Shown here in pieces: positions 50,228 to 58,426 of a stretch of 61,058 bases of DNA (within the stretch, counting starts at the first letter, position 1; every line of letters begins with the position of its first letter). Made by a program: the position numbers and the translations under genes. The stretch comes from Phyllobacteriaceae bacterium (GTDB taxonomy: Bacteria > Pseudomonadota > Alphaproteobacteria > Rhizobiales > Rhizobiaceae): NCBI GenBank assembly GCA_029279965.1, contig JAJUHJ010000002.1:1-61058 (forward strand). The letters run 5' to 3'. The notes beneath the pieces were generated by a model. The model was not told where the DNA came from. It searched no databases and saw only the letters and a program-made list of their open reading frames with translations.

Positions 50228-50965
50228 TCAGGCCGCGCTTGTAAGGGTTTGGAGGTCCGGTAAGTGGATGCCGCATTCGGTTTTGGCTGAGCCGGCCCAG
50301 CGGCCGCTGCGCTCGTCTTCGCCGGGCTTTACCGGCTCGGTGCAGGGGAAGCAACCGATGGACAGATAGCCGAAGGCCACCAGAGGGTTTTCCCGAAGAT
50401 TGTGCCTGCGCATGTACGCTGCCTGATCGCCGGTGGTCCAGCGCGCGAGCGGATTGATCCGCACACGCGGCCCCACCGCTTCGAAGACGGGCATCTGTGC
50501 TCGCGTGTCCGCCTGGTAGCGCTTGCGACCGGTGAACCAGGCGGCATAAGGCTCCACCGCGCGCGTCATCGGCTCGACTTTTCGGATTTCGCAGCACAAA
50601 TCCGGATCCGATCTGTGCAAATCGTCCTCAGGGTCCTGCGCCTCAAGCGCGTCACGGCGGGGATGCAGGATGCGCAGATTCGTCAGCCCGAGATCGTCGG
50701 CCAGTTGATCGCGATAATCGAGCGTTTCGCCGAAATGCTGACCCGTATCGAGAAACAGAACCGGTATGGTCTTGTCGAAGCGCGAGATCATATGCAGGAG
50801 CACTGCTGAATCCGCCCCGAACGAGGAAACCGTCGCAATCCCGCCGGCATCGCGGAAACGCTCGATGGCGAACTCAACGATGGCTTCGGCCTCCAGGTGG
50901 CCATAGCGCGCATCGAGTTCCAGAGCTTCTATTTCAGTGTCAAGCGGCTTTGGCTTCGCTGCCAT
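50228..50965 (-). CDS. cysH: adenylyl-sulfate (APS) reductase, 4Fe-4S type
   Basis: Assimilatory reductase that converts adenylylsulfate (or phosphoadenylylsulfate) to sulfite with thioredoxin. 245 residues from the ATG at 50965, which has AAGGAGGCAC upstream. The 4Fe-4S ligands characteristic of APS reductases are present as C124-C125 (DLCCEIRKVEP) and C205-x2-C208 (IGCFPCTEP); catalytic C231 lies in ECGIHL near the C-terminus. Phosphate-binding region VSSFGADSAVLLHM. Overlaps the 3' end of cysI by 26 bp. The extended ORF start near 51148 is spurious. Confidence 0.93.
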   Translation of the reverse strand: MAAKPKPLDTEIEALELDARYGHLEAEAIVEFAIERFRDAGGIATVSSFGADSAVLLHMISRFDKTIPVLFLDTGQHFGETLDYRDQLADDLGLTNLRILHPRRDALEAQDPEDDLHRSDPDLCCEIRKVEPMTRAVEPYAAWFTGRKRYQADTRAQMPVFEAVGPRVRINPLARWTTGDQAAYMRRHNLRENPLVAFGYLSIGCFPCTEPVKPGEDERSGRWAGSAKTECGIHLPDLQTLTSAA

Positions 50966-52610
50966 AAAGTGCCTCCTTGAAGGGAGCTGGGCCAAGCCGC
51001 CTGTATGCGGCCAGGAATGTTTCGGAGGTGTCGAGACGATGCACGAGATAGGTTTCGATGATGGTTTCCACCGCATCGACGATTTCGTCCGGCCCGAAAC
51101 CGCGGCCGATGATATCGCCGATGGCTGTGTTTTCGTCGCCGGAGCCACCCAGCGTTACCTGGTAGAGCTCAGCCCCTTTCTTCTCGACGCCGAGAATGCC
51201 GATGTGGCCGACATGGTGATGACCGCAGGCATTGATGCACCCGGACATCTTGATCTTGAGATCGTCGATCTCCTCCTGCCGGCGCTGGTCGGCGAAGCGC
51301 TCGGCGATCTGCTGCGCCACGGGGATGGAGCGGGCGTTGGCAAGCGCGCAATAGTCCAGTCCGGGGCAGCAAATGATGTCGGTCACAAGCCCTGCATTGG
51401 GCGTGGCAAGGCCGATTTCGATAAGCCGGTCATAAACCGCCTTCAGATTGGCACGCGCGACATGCGGCAGGATCAGGTTCTGCTCGTGGCTGACGCGGAT
51501 CTCGTCGCAGGCATATGCCTCCGCAAGGTCGGCCACCGCATCCATCTGGTCGGCCGAGATATCGCCCGGCACCTCCCCGATGCCCTTAAGCGAGACCGTG
51601 ACAGAGGCGTAATCCGGGTTCCTGTGCGTGTGGACGTTGCGATTGAGCCATGCGGCGAAGCCAGAGTTCACTGCTGCTTCCCGCGCGACCAAAGCGTCGC
51701 CTTCCGGCCGCGCCGGTAGCGTCGGCGGTGCAAAATAGGCCTGAATGGCGTTCAAATCCTCGTCGGGCAGTTTCAACGTGCTTTCCTGCAACTCGACGAA
51801 CTCTTTTTCCACCTGAGCGGCGAACGCTTCCGCGCCGAGTTCATGAACGAGGATCTTGATGCGCGCCTTCCATTTGTTGTCGCGACGCCCATAGAGATTG
51901 TACACGCGCAAGATAGCCGTCGTGTATGACAGAAGGTCCTCCTCCGGCACGAAGTCGTGGATCTTCTTGGCAATAATCGGCGTGCGCCCGAGGCCGCCGC
52001 CCACATAGACGGCGAAGCCGAGGCGCCCCGCAGCATCCTTCTTGAGATGCAGGCCGATGTCATAGACCTGCACGGCAGCCCGGTCGCGTTCCGCACCCGT
52101 CACGGCGATCTTGAATTTGCGCGGCAGGTAGGAGAATTCCGGATGGAGTGACGACCATTGCCGCAGGATCTCGGCATAGGGGCGCGGATCAGCCACTTCG
52201 TCGGCTGCTGCTCCCGCGAGGTGATCGGCGGTAACATTGCGGATGCAGTTGCCGCTGGTCTGGATGCAATGCATCTCGACGGAGGCGAGGAGTTCCAATA
52301 TCTGTGGAACGTCCTTCAGCGCCGGCCAGTGGAATTGCAGGTTCTGGCGTGTGGTGAAGTGGCCGTAGCCCTTGTCATATGTGCGGGCGATATGGGCCAG
52401 CATCCGCAACTGACGTGATGCCAGCGTGCCGTAGGGGATCGCAATTCTCAGCATATAGGCGTGGAGCTGCAGGTAAACGCCGTTCATCAGCCGAAGCGGC
52501 TTGAACTGCGCTTCATCGATCTCACCGGAAAGCCGCCGCTCCACCTGGTCGCGGAACTGGGCAACGCGCGCCTTCACGAAGGCATGATCGAATTCGTCGT
52601 AACGATACAT
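50940..52610 (-). CDS. cysI: nitrite/sulfite reductase hemoprotein (CysI type)
   Basis: 556-residue siroheme and 4Fe-4S reductase that reduces sulfite to sulfide. The cluster ligands are C414-C415 region in CCPGLDYC (through C421) and C458/C462 in KMSGCINACGHH. The N-terminal segment has ARTYDKGYGHFTTRQNLQFHWP and RNVTADHLAG. ATG at 52610. Encoded in the minus-strand chain cysG-DUF2849-cysI-cysH-DUF934, where CysG supplies its siroheme and CysH its sulfite. No separate flavoprotein cysJ is seen, so electrons are presumably from ferredoxin or another donor. Confidence 0.93.
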   Translation of the reverse strand: MYRYDEFDHAFVKARVAQFRDQVERRLSGEIDEAQFKPLRLMNGVYLQLHAYMLRIAIPYGTLASRQLRMLAHIARTYDKGYGHFTTRQNLQFHWPALKDVPQILELLASVEMHCIQTSGNCIRNVTADHLAGAAADEVADPRPYAEILRQWSSLHPEFSYLPRKFKIAVTGAERDRAAVQVYDIGLHLKKDAAGRLGFAVYVGGGLGRTPIIAKKIHDFVPEEDLLSYTTAILRVYNLYGRRDNKWKARIKILVHELGAEAFAAQVEKEFVELQESTLKLPDEDLNAIQAYFAPPTLPARPEGDALVAREAAVNSGFAAWLNRNVHTHRNPDYASVTVSLKGIGEVPGDISADQMDAVADLAEAYACDEIRVSHEQNLILPHVARANLKAVYDRLIEIGLATPNAGLVTDIICCPGLDYCALANARSIPVAQQIAERFADQRRQEEIDDLKIKMSGCINACGHHHVGHIGILGVEKKGAELYQVTLGGSGDENTAIGDIIGRGFGPDEIVDAVETIIETYLVHRLDTSETFLAAYRRLGPAPFKEALYGSEAKAA

Positions 52611-52619
52611 GGCTTTTCC

Positions 52620-52928
52620 TCAGGCCAGAGTAACGGCGCTCTTTTTCGCTTGCTTGCCGAGTTCGGGATGGATCGAAGGTCCGGCGGCGCGGATGCGCTC
52701 GCGCAGGCGGATCGGGCGGATGAAACCATCGATGATCTCGACATCGACCAGTTCCGCGTCGACCACCTCGTTGCGACCGGTGGCATCCCGGCCCGCCGCC
52801 AGCAGCCGCTCCTCCCCGTCCTTGTCGCGGACGGTCTCAGCGTGGGAAATCTCGTCAACCCAGTTTCCATCGGCTGCCAGCCAGACGGCCTCGCCGTCGG
52901 AAAGCCGGTTTGCTGCGAGCATCTTCAT
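52620..52928 (-). CDS. DUF2849 protein in sulfur-assimilation operon
   Basis: 102-residue small conserved protein of the DUF2849 family, placed between cysG and cysI in many alphaproteobacteria. Recognised by the start NRLSDGEAVWLAADGNWVDEI and the middle NEVVDAELVDVEIIDG, and the IRLRERIRAAGPSIHPEL end. No known domain or catalytic motif. ATG overlaps the cysG stop (ATGA), and the gene ends 9 bp before the cysI start, so it is co-translated with them. A role in sulfite reduction is inferred from context only. Confidence 0.85.
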   Translation of the reverse strand: MKMLAANRLSDGEAVWLAADGNWVDEISHAETVRDKDGEERLLAAGRDATGRNEVVDAELVDVEIIDGFIRPIRLRERIRAAGPSIHPELGKQAKKSAVTLA

Positions 52929-54364
52929 TGCGTCTTCTCCTCTTCCGCGAGGATCGGGCGGTGTGCAACGAGCGGCAGCGAATGCAGGAAATTGGCGCCC
53001 GCGACCGCATCGCCAATGATCGTGAGGACCGGACCGGTCAGGTCGTCCCTGTCCTCTAGCGCGGGTAAATCGGAGAGCGTACCGTGAAAGAGGCGGCGGT
53101 CGCCAAGGCTGGCATTCTCCGCCACTGCAACGGCTGTATCGGGCGAAAGCCCGGCCCGGCGGAGCCGCCCGGCGACCTCGGCGGCGGTCGAACGGCCCAT
53201 ATAAACGGCCACCGTTGCACCGCCGATGGCGAGCCGTGCCCAGTCCGGCAGCGCCTCACCCTTGAGATCGTGCCCCGTGGTAAAAACCAGGGAAGACGCA
53301 ACGCCCCTCAGCGTCAGCGGCAGCTCAAAATCCGCGGCCGCGGCGACGGCCGCTGTCACACCCGGCACCACTTCATAGGAAATGCCAGCTTCTCGCAGGG
53401 CCACCATCTCCTCTCCGGCGCGGCCGAAGACCAGGGGATCGCCCGATTTCAACCGTACGACGCGCTTGCCCTGGCGGGCCAGACGAACAAGCAGGGCGTT
53501 GATCTCGTCTTGCGTCTTGGAATGACACCCCTTGCGCTTTCCGGCAAAGACGCGCTCGGCATCGCGTCGGCCCACAGCGATGACTGCTTCCGGCACCAGC
53601 GCGTCATGGACGATAACGTCGGCCTCCATCAGAAGGCGATGGGCGCGCAACGTCAAAAGATCCTCCGCGCCTGGGCCTGCACCCACCAGCGCCACATGGC
53701 CGGGCTCTGCACCGGGGTTCTGCAACAGCGTCTCAACGGCGGAGTGGGCCTGGCGGGTGTTGCCTGCCGCGACGGCGCGCGCTGGCGTTCCGGTAAAGAA
53801 TGCATTCCAGAAGCGACGGCGTACAGCGCCCTTGGCGACATGCTGCTCCACCGTCTCCCGATAAGAAGCAGCGAGCGCAGCAAGCCGCCCGAGGGAGGGT
53901 GAGAGCATGCGGTCGATCCTGGCGCGTATCATCTGCGCCAATACGGGGCCTGCCCCCTCGGTGCCGATGGCGACAGCGACCGGCGCGCGGTTGACCAGCG
54001 CCGGTGTGAAAAAGTCACAGAGCTCGGGCCGGTCCACGGCGTTCACTGGAATGGAACGGGCGCGCGCGTCAGCAACAACGGCCCGGTCGGCCTCTAGTTC
54101 GCCGGTCGCGGCGAAGACAAGCGCCGCGCCATCGATCTGAGCGGCCTCATAGGGCGCATTCAGCACGGCGACCTCGTTTGCTGCCGCCCATTCGGCAAGC
54201 GACGCTTCGACAGTTTCAGAAACGATGATGAGCTCGACGCTCGACTGCGCCATCAGCCGCGCTTTCGCAAGGGCCTCCTCACCGCCGCCGACGATGACTG
54301 CGCGACGACCTTCAACCCGCATGAAGACGGGAAACGCATTCAACCTGGTGGTCTTCTCGGTCAT
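52925..54364 (-). CDS. cysG: siroheme synthase (multifunctional CysG)
   Basis: 479-residue enzyme making siroheme from uroporphyrinogen III: the C-terminal half is uroporphyrinogen III methyltransferase, the N-terminal third is precorrin-2 dehydrogenase/ferrochelatase. N-terminal NAD motif IVGGGEEALAKARL; SUMT motifs VALVGAGPGAEDLLTLRAHRLL, LKSGDPLVFGRAGEE and YEVVPGVTAAVAAAA. Start ATG at 54364. The leader contains a small palindrome (54494-54509). First gene of the cys operon. Confidence 0.94.
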   Translation of the reverse strand: MTEKTTRLNAFPVFMRVEGRRAVIVGGGEEALAKARLMAQSSVELIIVSETVEASLAEWAAANEVAVLNAPYEAAQIDGAALVFAATGELEADRAVVADARARSIPVNAVDRPELCDFFTPALVNRAPVAVAIGTEGAGPVLAQMIRARIDRMLSPSLGRLAALAASYRETVEQHVAKGAVRRRFWNAFFTGTPARAVAAGNTRQAHSAVETLLQNPGAEPGHVALVGAGPGAEDLLTLRAHRLLMEADVIVHDALVPEAVIAVGRRDAERVFAGKRKGCHSKTQDEINALLVRLARQGKRVVRLKSGDPLVFGRAGEEMVALREAGISYEVVPGVTAAVAAAADFELPLTLRGVASSLVFTTGHDLKGEALPDWARLAIGGATVAVYMGRSTAAEVAGRLRRAGLSPDTAVAVAENASLGDRRLFHGTLSDLPALEDRDDLTGPVLTIIGDAVAGANFLHSLPLVAHRPILAEEEKTQ

Positions 54365-54493
54365 GGACGGGCGGTCTCCTGATCCTGAAAGCGATTGTGC
54401 CTACATGCTTGCACAGACTGAAGAAACCCAGTCGCGCCCAAATCATCCTCCTGCAATCGCTTTTCCGTCCTGTCCGGCAGCAGCAGAAAAATC

Positions 54494-54509
54494 GTCCCGC
54501 CTGCGGGAC
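54494..54509. promoter_or_regulatory. 16-bp palindromic stem between cysG and host-attachment gene
   Basis: GTCCCGC-CT-GCGGGAC is a perfect 7+7 inverted repeat 130 bp upstream of the cysG start and 73 bp upstream of the divergent gene. It might be an operator or a leader stem; no known sulfur-regulator motif was recognised. Confidence 0.35.
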
Positions 54510-54581
54510 ACCGGCGGGGGGAACGCCGCCTAGGTCCGGGCGTTTCATGGGTAAGAAACCACACTCGGTATGGAGAAAGAA

Positions 54582-55031
54582 ATGACGGAAATCCGGCTGG
54601 AGCACGGTATCTGGCTTCTGGTCGCGGATGGCGAGAAGGCGCTGTTCCTGCGCAATGAGGGCGATGCCGAATACCCGAATCTGGAGGTGGTTCGTGCGCT
54701 CCACGATGAGAACCCACCGACACGCGAACAGGGAACAGATCAGCCGGGCCGCCATTTCGATACGGCAACTCCACACAAGAGCGGCTTTGAGGAGACCGAT
54801 TGGCAACGCATAGGGAAAGAGCGTTTCGCCGACGAAATTGCCGAACGGCTTTATCAGCTTGCCCATCGCGGCCGTTTCGAGAAAATTATCCTTGTCGCCC
54901 CGCCCCTGGTCCTCGGTGAATTGCGCAAGGTTCTGCACAAGGAGGTGGAGGCGCGGGTGGCCGCCGAAGTGTCGAAGACGCTCACCAACCATACGGTGTG
55001 GGACATCGAAAAGGTGCTGACCAACGGGTGA
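54582..55031 (+). CDS. host attachment family protein
   Basis: 149-residue protein of the family annotated as required for attachment to host cells (AtsE-like). Recognised by LEHGIWLLVADGEKALFLRNEGD, the central PTREQGTDQPGRHFD and KRFADEIAERL-type segment, and IILVAPPLVLGELRKVLHKEV. Function is not defined in biochemical terms; the fold resembles eRF1 domain-like proteins. The ATG at 54582 has GGAGA about 6 bases upstream; an ATG at 54570 would add four residues. Divergent from cysG. Confidence 0.8.
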   Translation: MTEIRLEHGIWLLVADGEKALFLRNEGDAEYPNLEVVRALHDENPPTREQGTDQPGRHFDTATPHKSGFEETDWQRIGKERFADEIAERLYQLAHRGRFEKIILVAPPLVLGELRKVLHKEVEARVAAEVSKTLTNHTVWDIEKVLTNG

Positions 55032-55096
55032 CAGCCGATACCGGCTGTCGCAAGCGGCATCCTCCCGCGGGCCTGAAAGGGCGCCCTGCCGTCGTT

Positions 55097-58033
55097 TCAG
55101 TGCGCCTCATCCCAATTGTCGGCGGCGCGCGCGTCGACCTTCAGCGGCACCGACAGGTCGCGGGCGGGCCAGGCGGCCCCTTCCATTACTGTCCGAATAA
55201 GGGGGATTGCCCGTTCCACGGCGTCCTCGGGAGCCTCGAAGATCAGTTCGTCGTGCACCTGCAGAAGCATCTGGACTTCGCCAAGACCCGAATCCGCCAG
55301 CATTGCATCCATGCGCACCATGGCGCGGCGGATGATGTCCGCCGCCGAACCCTGGATCGGCGCATTGATGGCGGCGCGCTCGTTGAATGCGCGCACGGAA
55401 TGGTTCGATGAGCGGATTTCGGGATAATGCGCGCGTCGGCCGAAGACCGTCTCCACATAACCGTTCTCTCGGCAGAATGCCTTGGTGCGTTCCATATAGT
55501 CCCGGATTCCCGGAAAACGCTCGAAATAGCGCTTGATGTAACTTCCCGCCTCCTCGCGCGGAATGGCAAGCTGGTTGGCAAGGCCGAAGGCTGAAATTCC
55601 ATAGATGATACCGAAATTGATCGCCTTGGCGCGCCGGCGCACCTCGCCCGGCATTCCTTCAACCGGCACCCCGAACATCTCCGAGGCCGTCATGGCATGA
55701 ATGTCCAGCCCCTCGGCGAATGCCTGTTTCAGTTGCGGAATATCGGCCACATGGGCGAGGACGCGCAGCTCGATCTGGCTGTAATCGGCGGAAATCAGCT
55801 TACGTCCGGGCGCGGCGATGAACGCGGTGCGAATCTTGCGCCCTTCGGCCGTGCGCACAGGGATGTTCTGCAGGTTCGGCTCGGAGGAAGACAGCCGCCC
55901 CGTCGTTGTCGACGCCAGCGAATAGGAGGTGTGCACCCGTCCTGTCTGCGGATGGATATAGCCCGGAAGCGCGTCGGTATAGGTGGATTTGAGCTTCGTC
56001 ACCTGCCGCCAATCGACGATCTTGCGTGGCAGTTCATGGCCAGCCGCCGCCAGCTCCTCCAGCACCTGTGCAGAGGTGGACCACTGGCCGGATTTTGTCT
56101 TGGCGCCACCGGGCAACCCCATGCGGCCGAAAAGGATCTCGCCCAATTGCTTGGGTGAACCGATGGTGAAACGCCCGCCCGCGAGCGCATAAATTTCCTC
56201 TTCCATCGCCGCTGCGCTTTGAGCGAAATCGCCGGACATGCGCGACAGGATTTGCCGGTCGACCGTGATGCCGCGATGCTCCATGCGGCAAATGACGGAG
56301 ACCATCGGCCGCTCCAACCTTTCATAAACGGAGACCAGACCCCGCGCGGCAAGCTGCGGCTTGAGCACCTTCCAGAGCCGGAGCGTGATGTCGGCGTCTT
56401 CGGCCGCATAGGTGGACGCGCGTTCCAGATCCACCATGTCGAACGTGACGCGCGAGCGGCCTGAACCAGTCAGCTCCTTGTAGGAAAGCGGCGTATGGCC
56501 AAGCCAACGTTCCGCCAGCGCGTCCATGCCGTGCGCCTGTGTGCCCGCTTCCAGCACATAGGAGATGAGCATGGTGTCGTCATAGGGGGCGATCTCGATG
56601 CCGTGCCGATAGAGCAGGAGCCAATCGTATTTCAGGTTCTGTGCGACTTTCAGCACCGACGGATCCTGCAGCACCGGGCGCATGAGCGCCAGCGCTTCCT
56701 CCAAGCCGATCTGCCCGTCGAGCAGCCCGCCTCCCAGAAGATCGGTCGCGCCGGCTTTGTGGGAGAGTGGAACATAGGCCGCGCGGCCCGGTGCCGTGGC
56801 AAGAGCGATGCCGCAAAGCTCCGCCTGCATCGGGTCGAGCGAAGTCGTTTCCGTGTCTATGGCCAGGAGTCCCGTCTCGAGCGCCTCGGCCATCCACTGG
56901 TTGAGCGTTTCTGCGTCGCGGATGCAGACATAGCGCGAATGGTCGAATGTCTCGGCGGAGGCCGCTTCGGCAATCTTGCGGGCCAGCTTTTCCGGCGTAT
57001 CCGCGTCATCGGCGCGGGCGGGCGCCACTTCGCCTTCTGCGCCTGGCTCATCCAGGCCGGAGGCCGGTACGGTAAGGTCCGGCCCGTGCGCAGCCCCAAC
57101 TGCCGGCACCTCCACGTGGGCGGTTTCGATGGCGGCTGCGTCAGTCCCGGTGGCTTCTGCCACGCGCCGCGTGAGCGATGAGAACTCCATCGCTTTCAGG
57201 AAAGCGATCAGCTTGGGCCCGTTCGCCGAATCCAGCGCAAGCGTGTCGAGGCCGCGATCCACGGGAACATCGTTTTTCAGCCGCACGAGCTCGCGCGACA
57301 AACGCGCCTTTTCCGCGTGTTCCATGAGATTTTCGCGGCGCTTGTTCTGCTTGATCTCATGGGCGCGGGCAAGCAGCGTGTCGAGATCGCCATACTCCGC
57401 CAGAAGCTGGGCCGCCGTCTTGGGTCCGATCCCCGGCACACCAGGCACATTATCGATCGAATCCCCCGTCAATGCCTGCAGGTCGATCATCTTTTCCGGC
57501 GCGACGCCCCATTTCTCGATCACCTCCGGCACGCCAATCTCGCGGTCCTTCATCGGATCGTACATGGACACGCACGGGCCGACGAGTTGCATCAGATCCT
57601 TGTCGGAAGAGACGATGGTTGCATCTCCCCCAGCCTCGACCGCCATCCGCGCATAGGTGGCGATCAGATCGTCCGCCTCAAAGCCTTCCATCTCGATGCA
57701 CGGCACGTCGAAGGCGCGCGTCGCTTCGCGGATGAGACCGAACTGCGGGATGAGGTCCTCGGGCGGTTCGGTGCGGTTGGCCTTGTATTCGGGATAGAGC
57801 TCGTTGCGGAACGTTTTGGAAGAATAGTCGAAAATGACGGCGAAATGGGTCGGAATCACACCTGCTTCCGTGTTGCGCGCATCGCGCAGAAGCTTCCACA
57901 GCATGTTGCAGAAGCCGGACACGGCGCCGACAGGAAGCCCGTCGGATTTCCGCTTGAGAGGGGGAAGGGCGTGATAGGCGCGGAAGATATAGCCCGAGCC
58001 GTCAACGAGGAAGAGATGATCGCCTTTTTTCAT
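55097..58033 (-). CDS. polA: DNA polymerase I
   Basis: 978-residue polymerase with three domains: N-terminal 5'-3' exonuclease (LFLVDGSGYIFRAYHAL, DDLIATYA), a 3'-5' proofreading exonuclease with LLAIDTETTSLDPMQA that keeps the catalytic acidic pair, and the polymerase palm and fingers (DYSQIELRVLAHVAD, RRRAKAINFGIIYGISAFGL, LLQVHDELIFEAPE). Functions in Okazaki-fragment maturation and excision repair. ATG start at 58033. Divergent from the candidate sRNA and 393 bp from gnd. Confidence 0.97.
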   Translation of the reverse strand: MKKGDHLFLVDGSGYIFRAYHALPPLKRKSDGLPVGAVSGFCNMLWKLLRDARNTEAGVIPTHFAVIFDYSSKTFRNELYPEYKANRTEPPEDLIPQFGLIREATRAFDVPCIEMEGFEADDLIATYARMAVEAGGDATIVSSDKDLMQLVGPCVSMYDPMKDREIGVPEVIEKWGVAPEKMIDLQALTGDSIDNVPGVPGIGPKTAAQLLAEYGDLDTLLARAHEIKQNKRRENLMEHAEKARLSRELVRLKNDVPVDRGLDTLALDSANGPKLIAFLKAMEFSSLTRRVAEATGTDAAAIETAHVEVPAVGAAHGPDLTVPASGLDEPGAEGEVAPARADDADTPEKLARKIAEAASAETFDHSRYVCIRDAETLNQWMAEALETGLLAIDTETTSLDPMQAELCGIALATAPGRAAYVPLSHKAGATDLLGGGLLDGQIGLEEALALMRPVLQDPSVLKVAQNLKYDWLLLYRHGIEIAPYDDTMLISYVLEAGTQAHGMDALAERWLGHTPLSYKELTGSGRSRVTFDMVDLERASTYAAEDADITLRLWKVLKPQLAARGLVSVYERLERPMVSVICRMEHRGITVDRQILSRMSGDFAQSAAAMEEEIYALAGGRFTIGSPKQLGEILFGRMGLPGGAKTKSGQWSTSAQVLEELAAAGHELPRKIVDWRQVTKLKSTYTDALPGYIHPQTGRVHTSYSLASTTTGRLSSSEPNLQNIPVRTAEGRKIRTAFIAAPGRKLISADYSQIELRVLAHVADIPQLKQAFAEGLDIHAMTASEMFGVPVEGMPGEVRRRAKAINFGIIYGISAFGLANQLAIPREEAGSYIKRYFERFPGIRDYMERTKAFCRENGYVETVFGRRAHYPEIRSSNHSVRAFNERAAINAPIQGSAADIIRRAMVRMDAMLADSGLGEVQMLLQVHDELIFEAPEDAVERAIPLIRTVMEGAAWPARDLSVPLKVDARAADNWDEAH

Positions 58034-58226
58034 GGCTGAACGGGTAGCGTGGTGAGGCTCTCCTGTCCATGGTTAAGGCGGGGCCGGCTTGGTCCGCCGC
58101 TTCATTTCGGCACGACGTGGAACGCGAATCTATTTGAATCCGCTTCTGGAAACCGATCCCGGCTTTCGGTCTGAAGCGCCGCCCTTTGACAGCACCTCGA
58201 ATTCATCGATTCTGGTAACAGAAATA

Positions 58227-58242
58227 TTACGCAAACGTAATT
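58227..58242. promoter_or_regulatory. inverted repeat, candidate operator upstream of polA
   Basis: ATTACG and CGTAAT flank CAAA. Perfect 6+6 symmetry of an operator-like type, 194 bp from the polA start and just upstream of the candidate sRNA promoter. No regulator could be assigned. Confidence 0.3.
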
Positions 58243-58250
58243 TTGAGGCC

Positions 58251-58280
58251 CTTGAATAGCCATCTTACTGAACAACATAT
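58251..58280 (+). promoter_or_regulatory. candidate sigma-70 promoter for the small RNA
   Basis: CTTGAAT (58251-58257) with the -35-like TTGAAT at 58252-58257, 17 bases, then ACATAT at 58275-58280. This resembles the alphaproteobacterial CTTGAC-N17-CTATAT consensus. Transcription would start near 58287. Confidence 0.4.
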
Positions 58281-58286
58281 CGGGTA

Positions 58287-58425
58287 TCGGCAATATTCCG
58301 CCGAGTCCGGTAAGGCTCGTCCCCCGCCTGAACCGGAACAGCGGCAGCCTTCCCCCCTCTCCGGGCTGCCGCGCCTTTTGATGAATGGCCGCCGTGGCTC
58401 CCCTCCGCCACGGCGGCACTTCTTA
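58287..58425 (+). ncRNA. candidate small RNA with three C/U-loop hairpins (alpha-r14-like architecture)
   Basis: Three consecutive stem-loops on the plus strand: hairpin 1 (58306-58337, arms TCCGGT/ACCGGA plus AGGC/GCCT, loop TCGTCCCCC); hairpin 2 (58341-58372, 9-bp arms, loop with TCCCCCCTCTCC); hairpin 3 (58388-58417, 11-bp arms, loop TCCCCTCC) followed by ACTTCTTA. All three loops are C/U-rich and could pair with Shine-Dalgarno sequences, the design of rhizobial alpha-r14/NfeR1-type and Rhodobacter cuckoo-type RNAs. A promoter-like pair precedes it at the right distance (about 135-base transcript). It ends next to the gnd stop. Family membership is not certain, since the exact CCUCCUCCC motif is absent. 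Confidence 0.55.
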
Positions 58426-58426
58426 G

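Larger units (their letters stand above)
58034..58426. other. 393-bp intergenic region between polA and gnd
   Basis: No protein gene is credible. The polA-distal half contains a candidate plus-strand small RNA (58287-58425); the proximal half has an inverted repeat ATTACG-CAAA-CGTAAT at 58227-58242 and a TTGACA at 58186-58191 with only a weak -10 17 bases on. The polA promoter, reading leftward, must also lie here. Confidence 0.7.

Noticed and set aside
58388-58417. Third hairpin as an ordinary gnd terminator on the minus strand
   Set aside because: No T tract follows in the minus direction; two neighbouring C/U-loop hairpins on the plus strand favour an sRNA, though a double role cannot be excluded.
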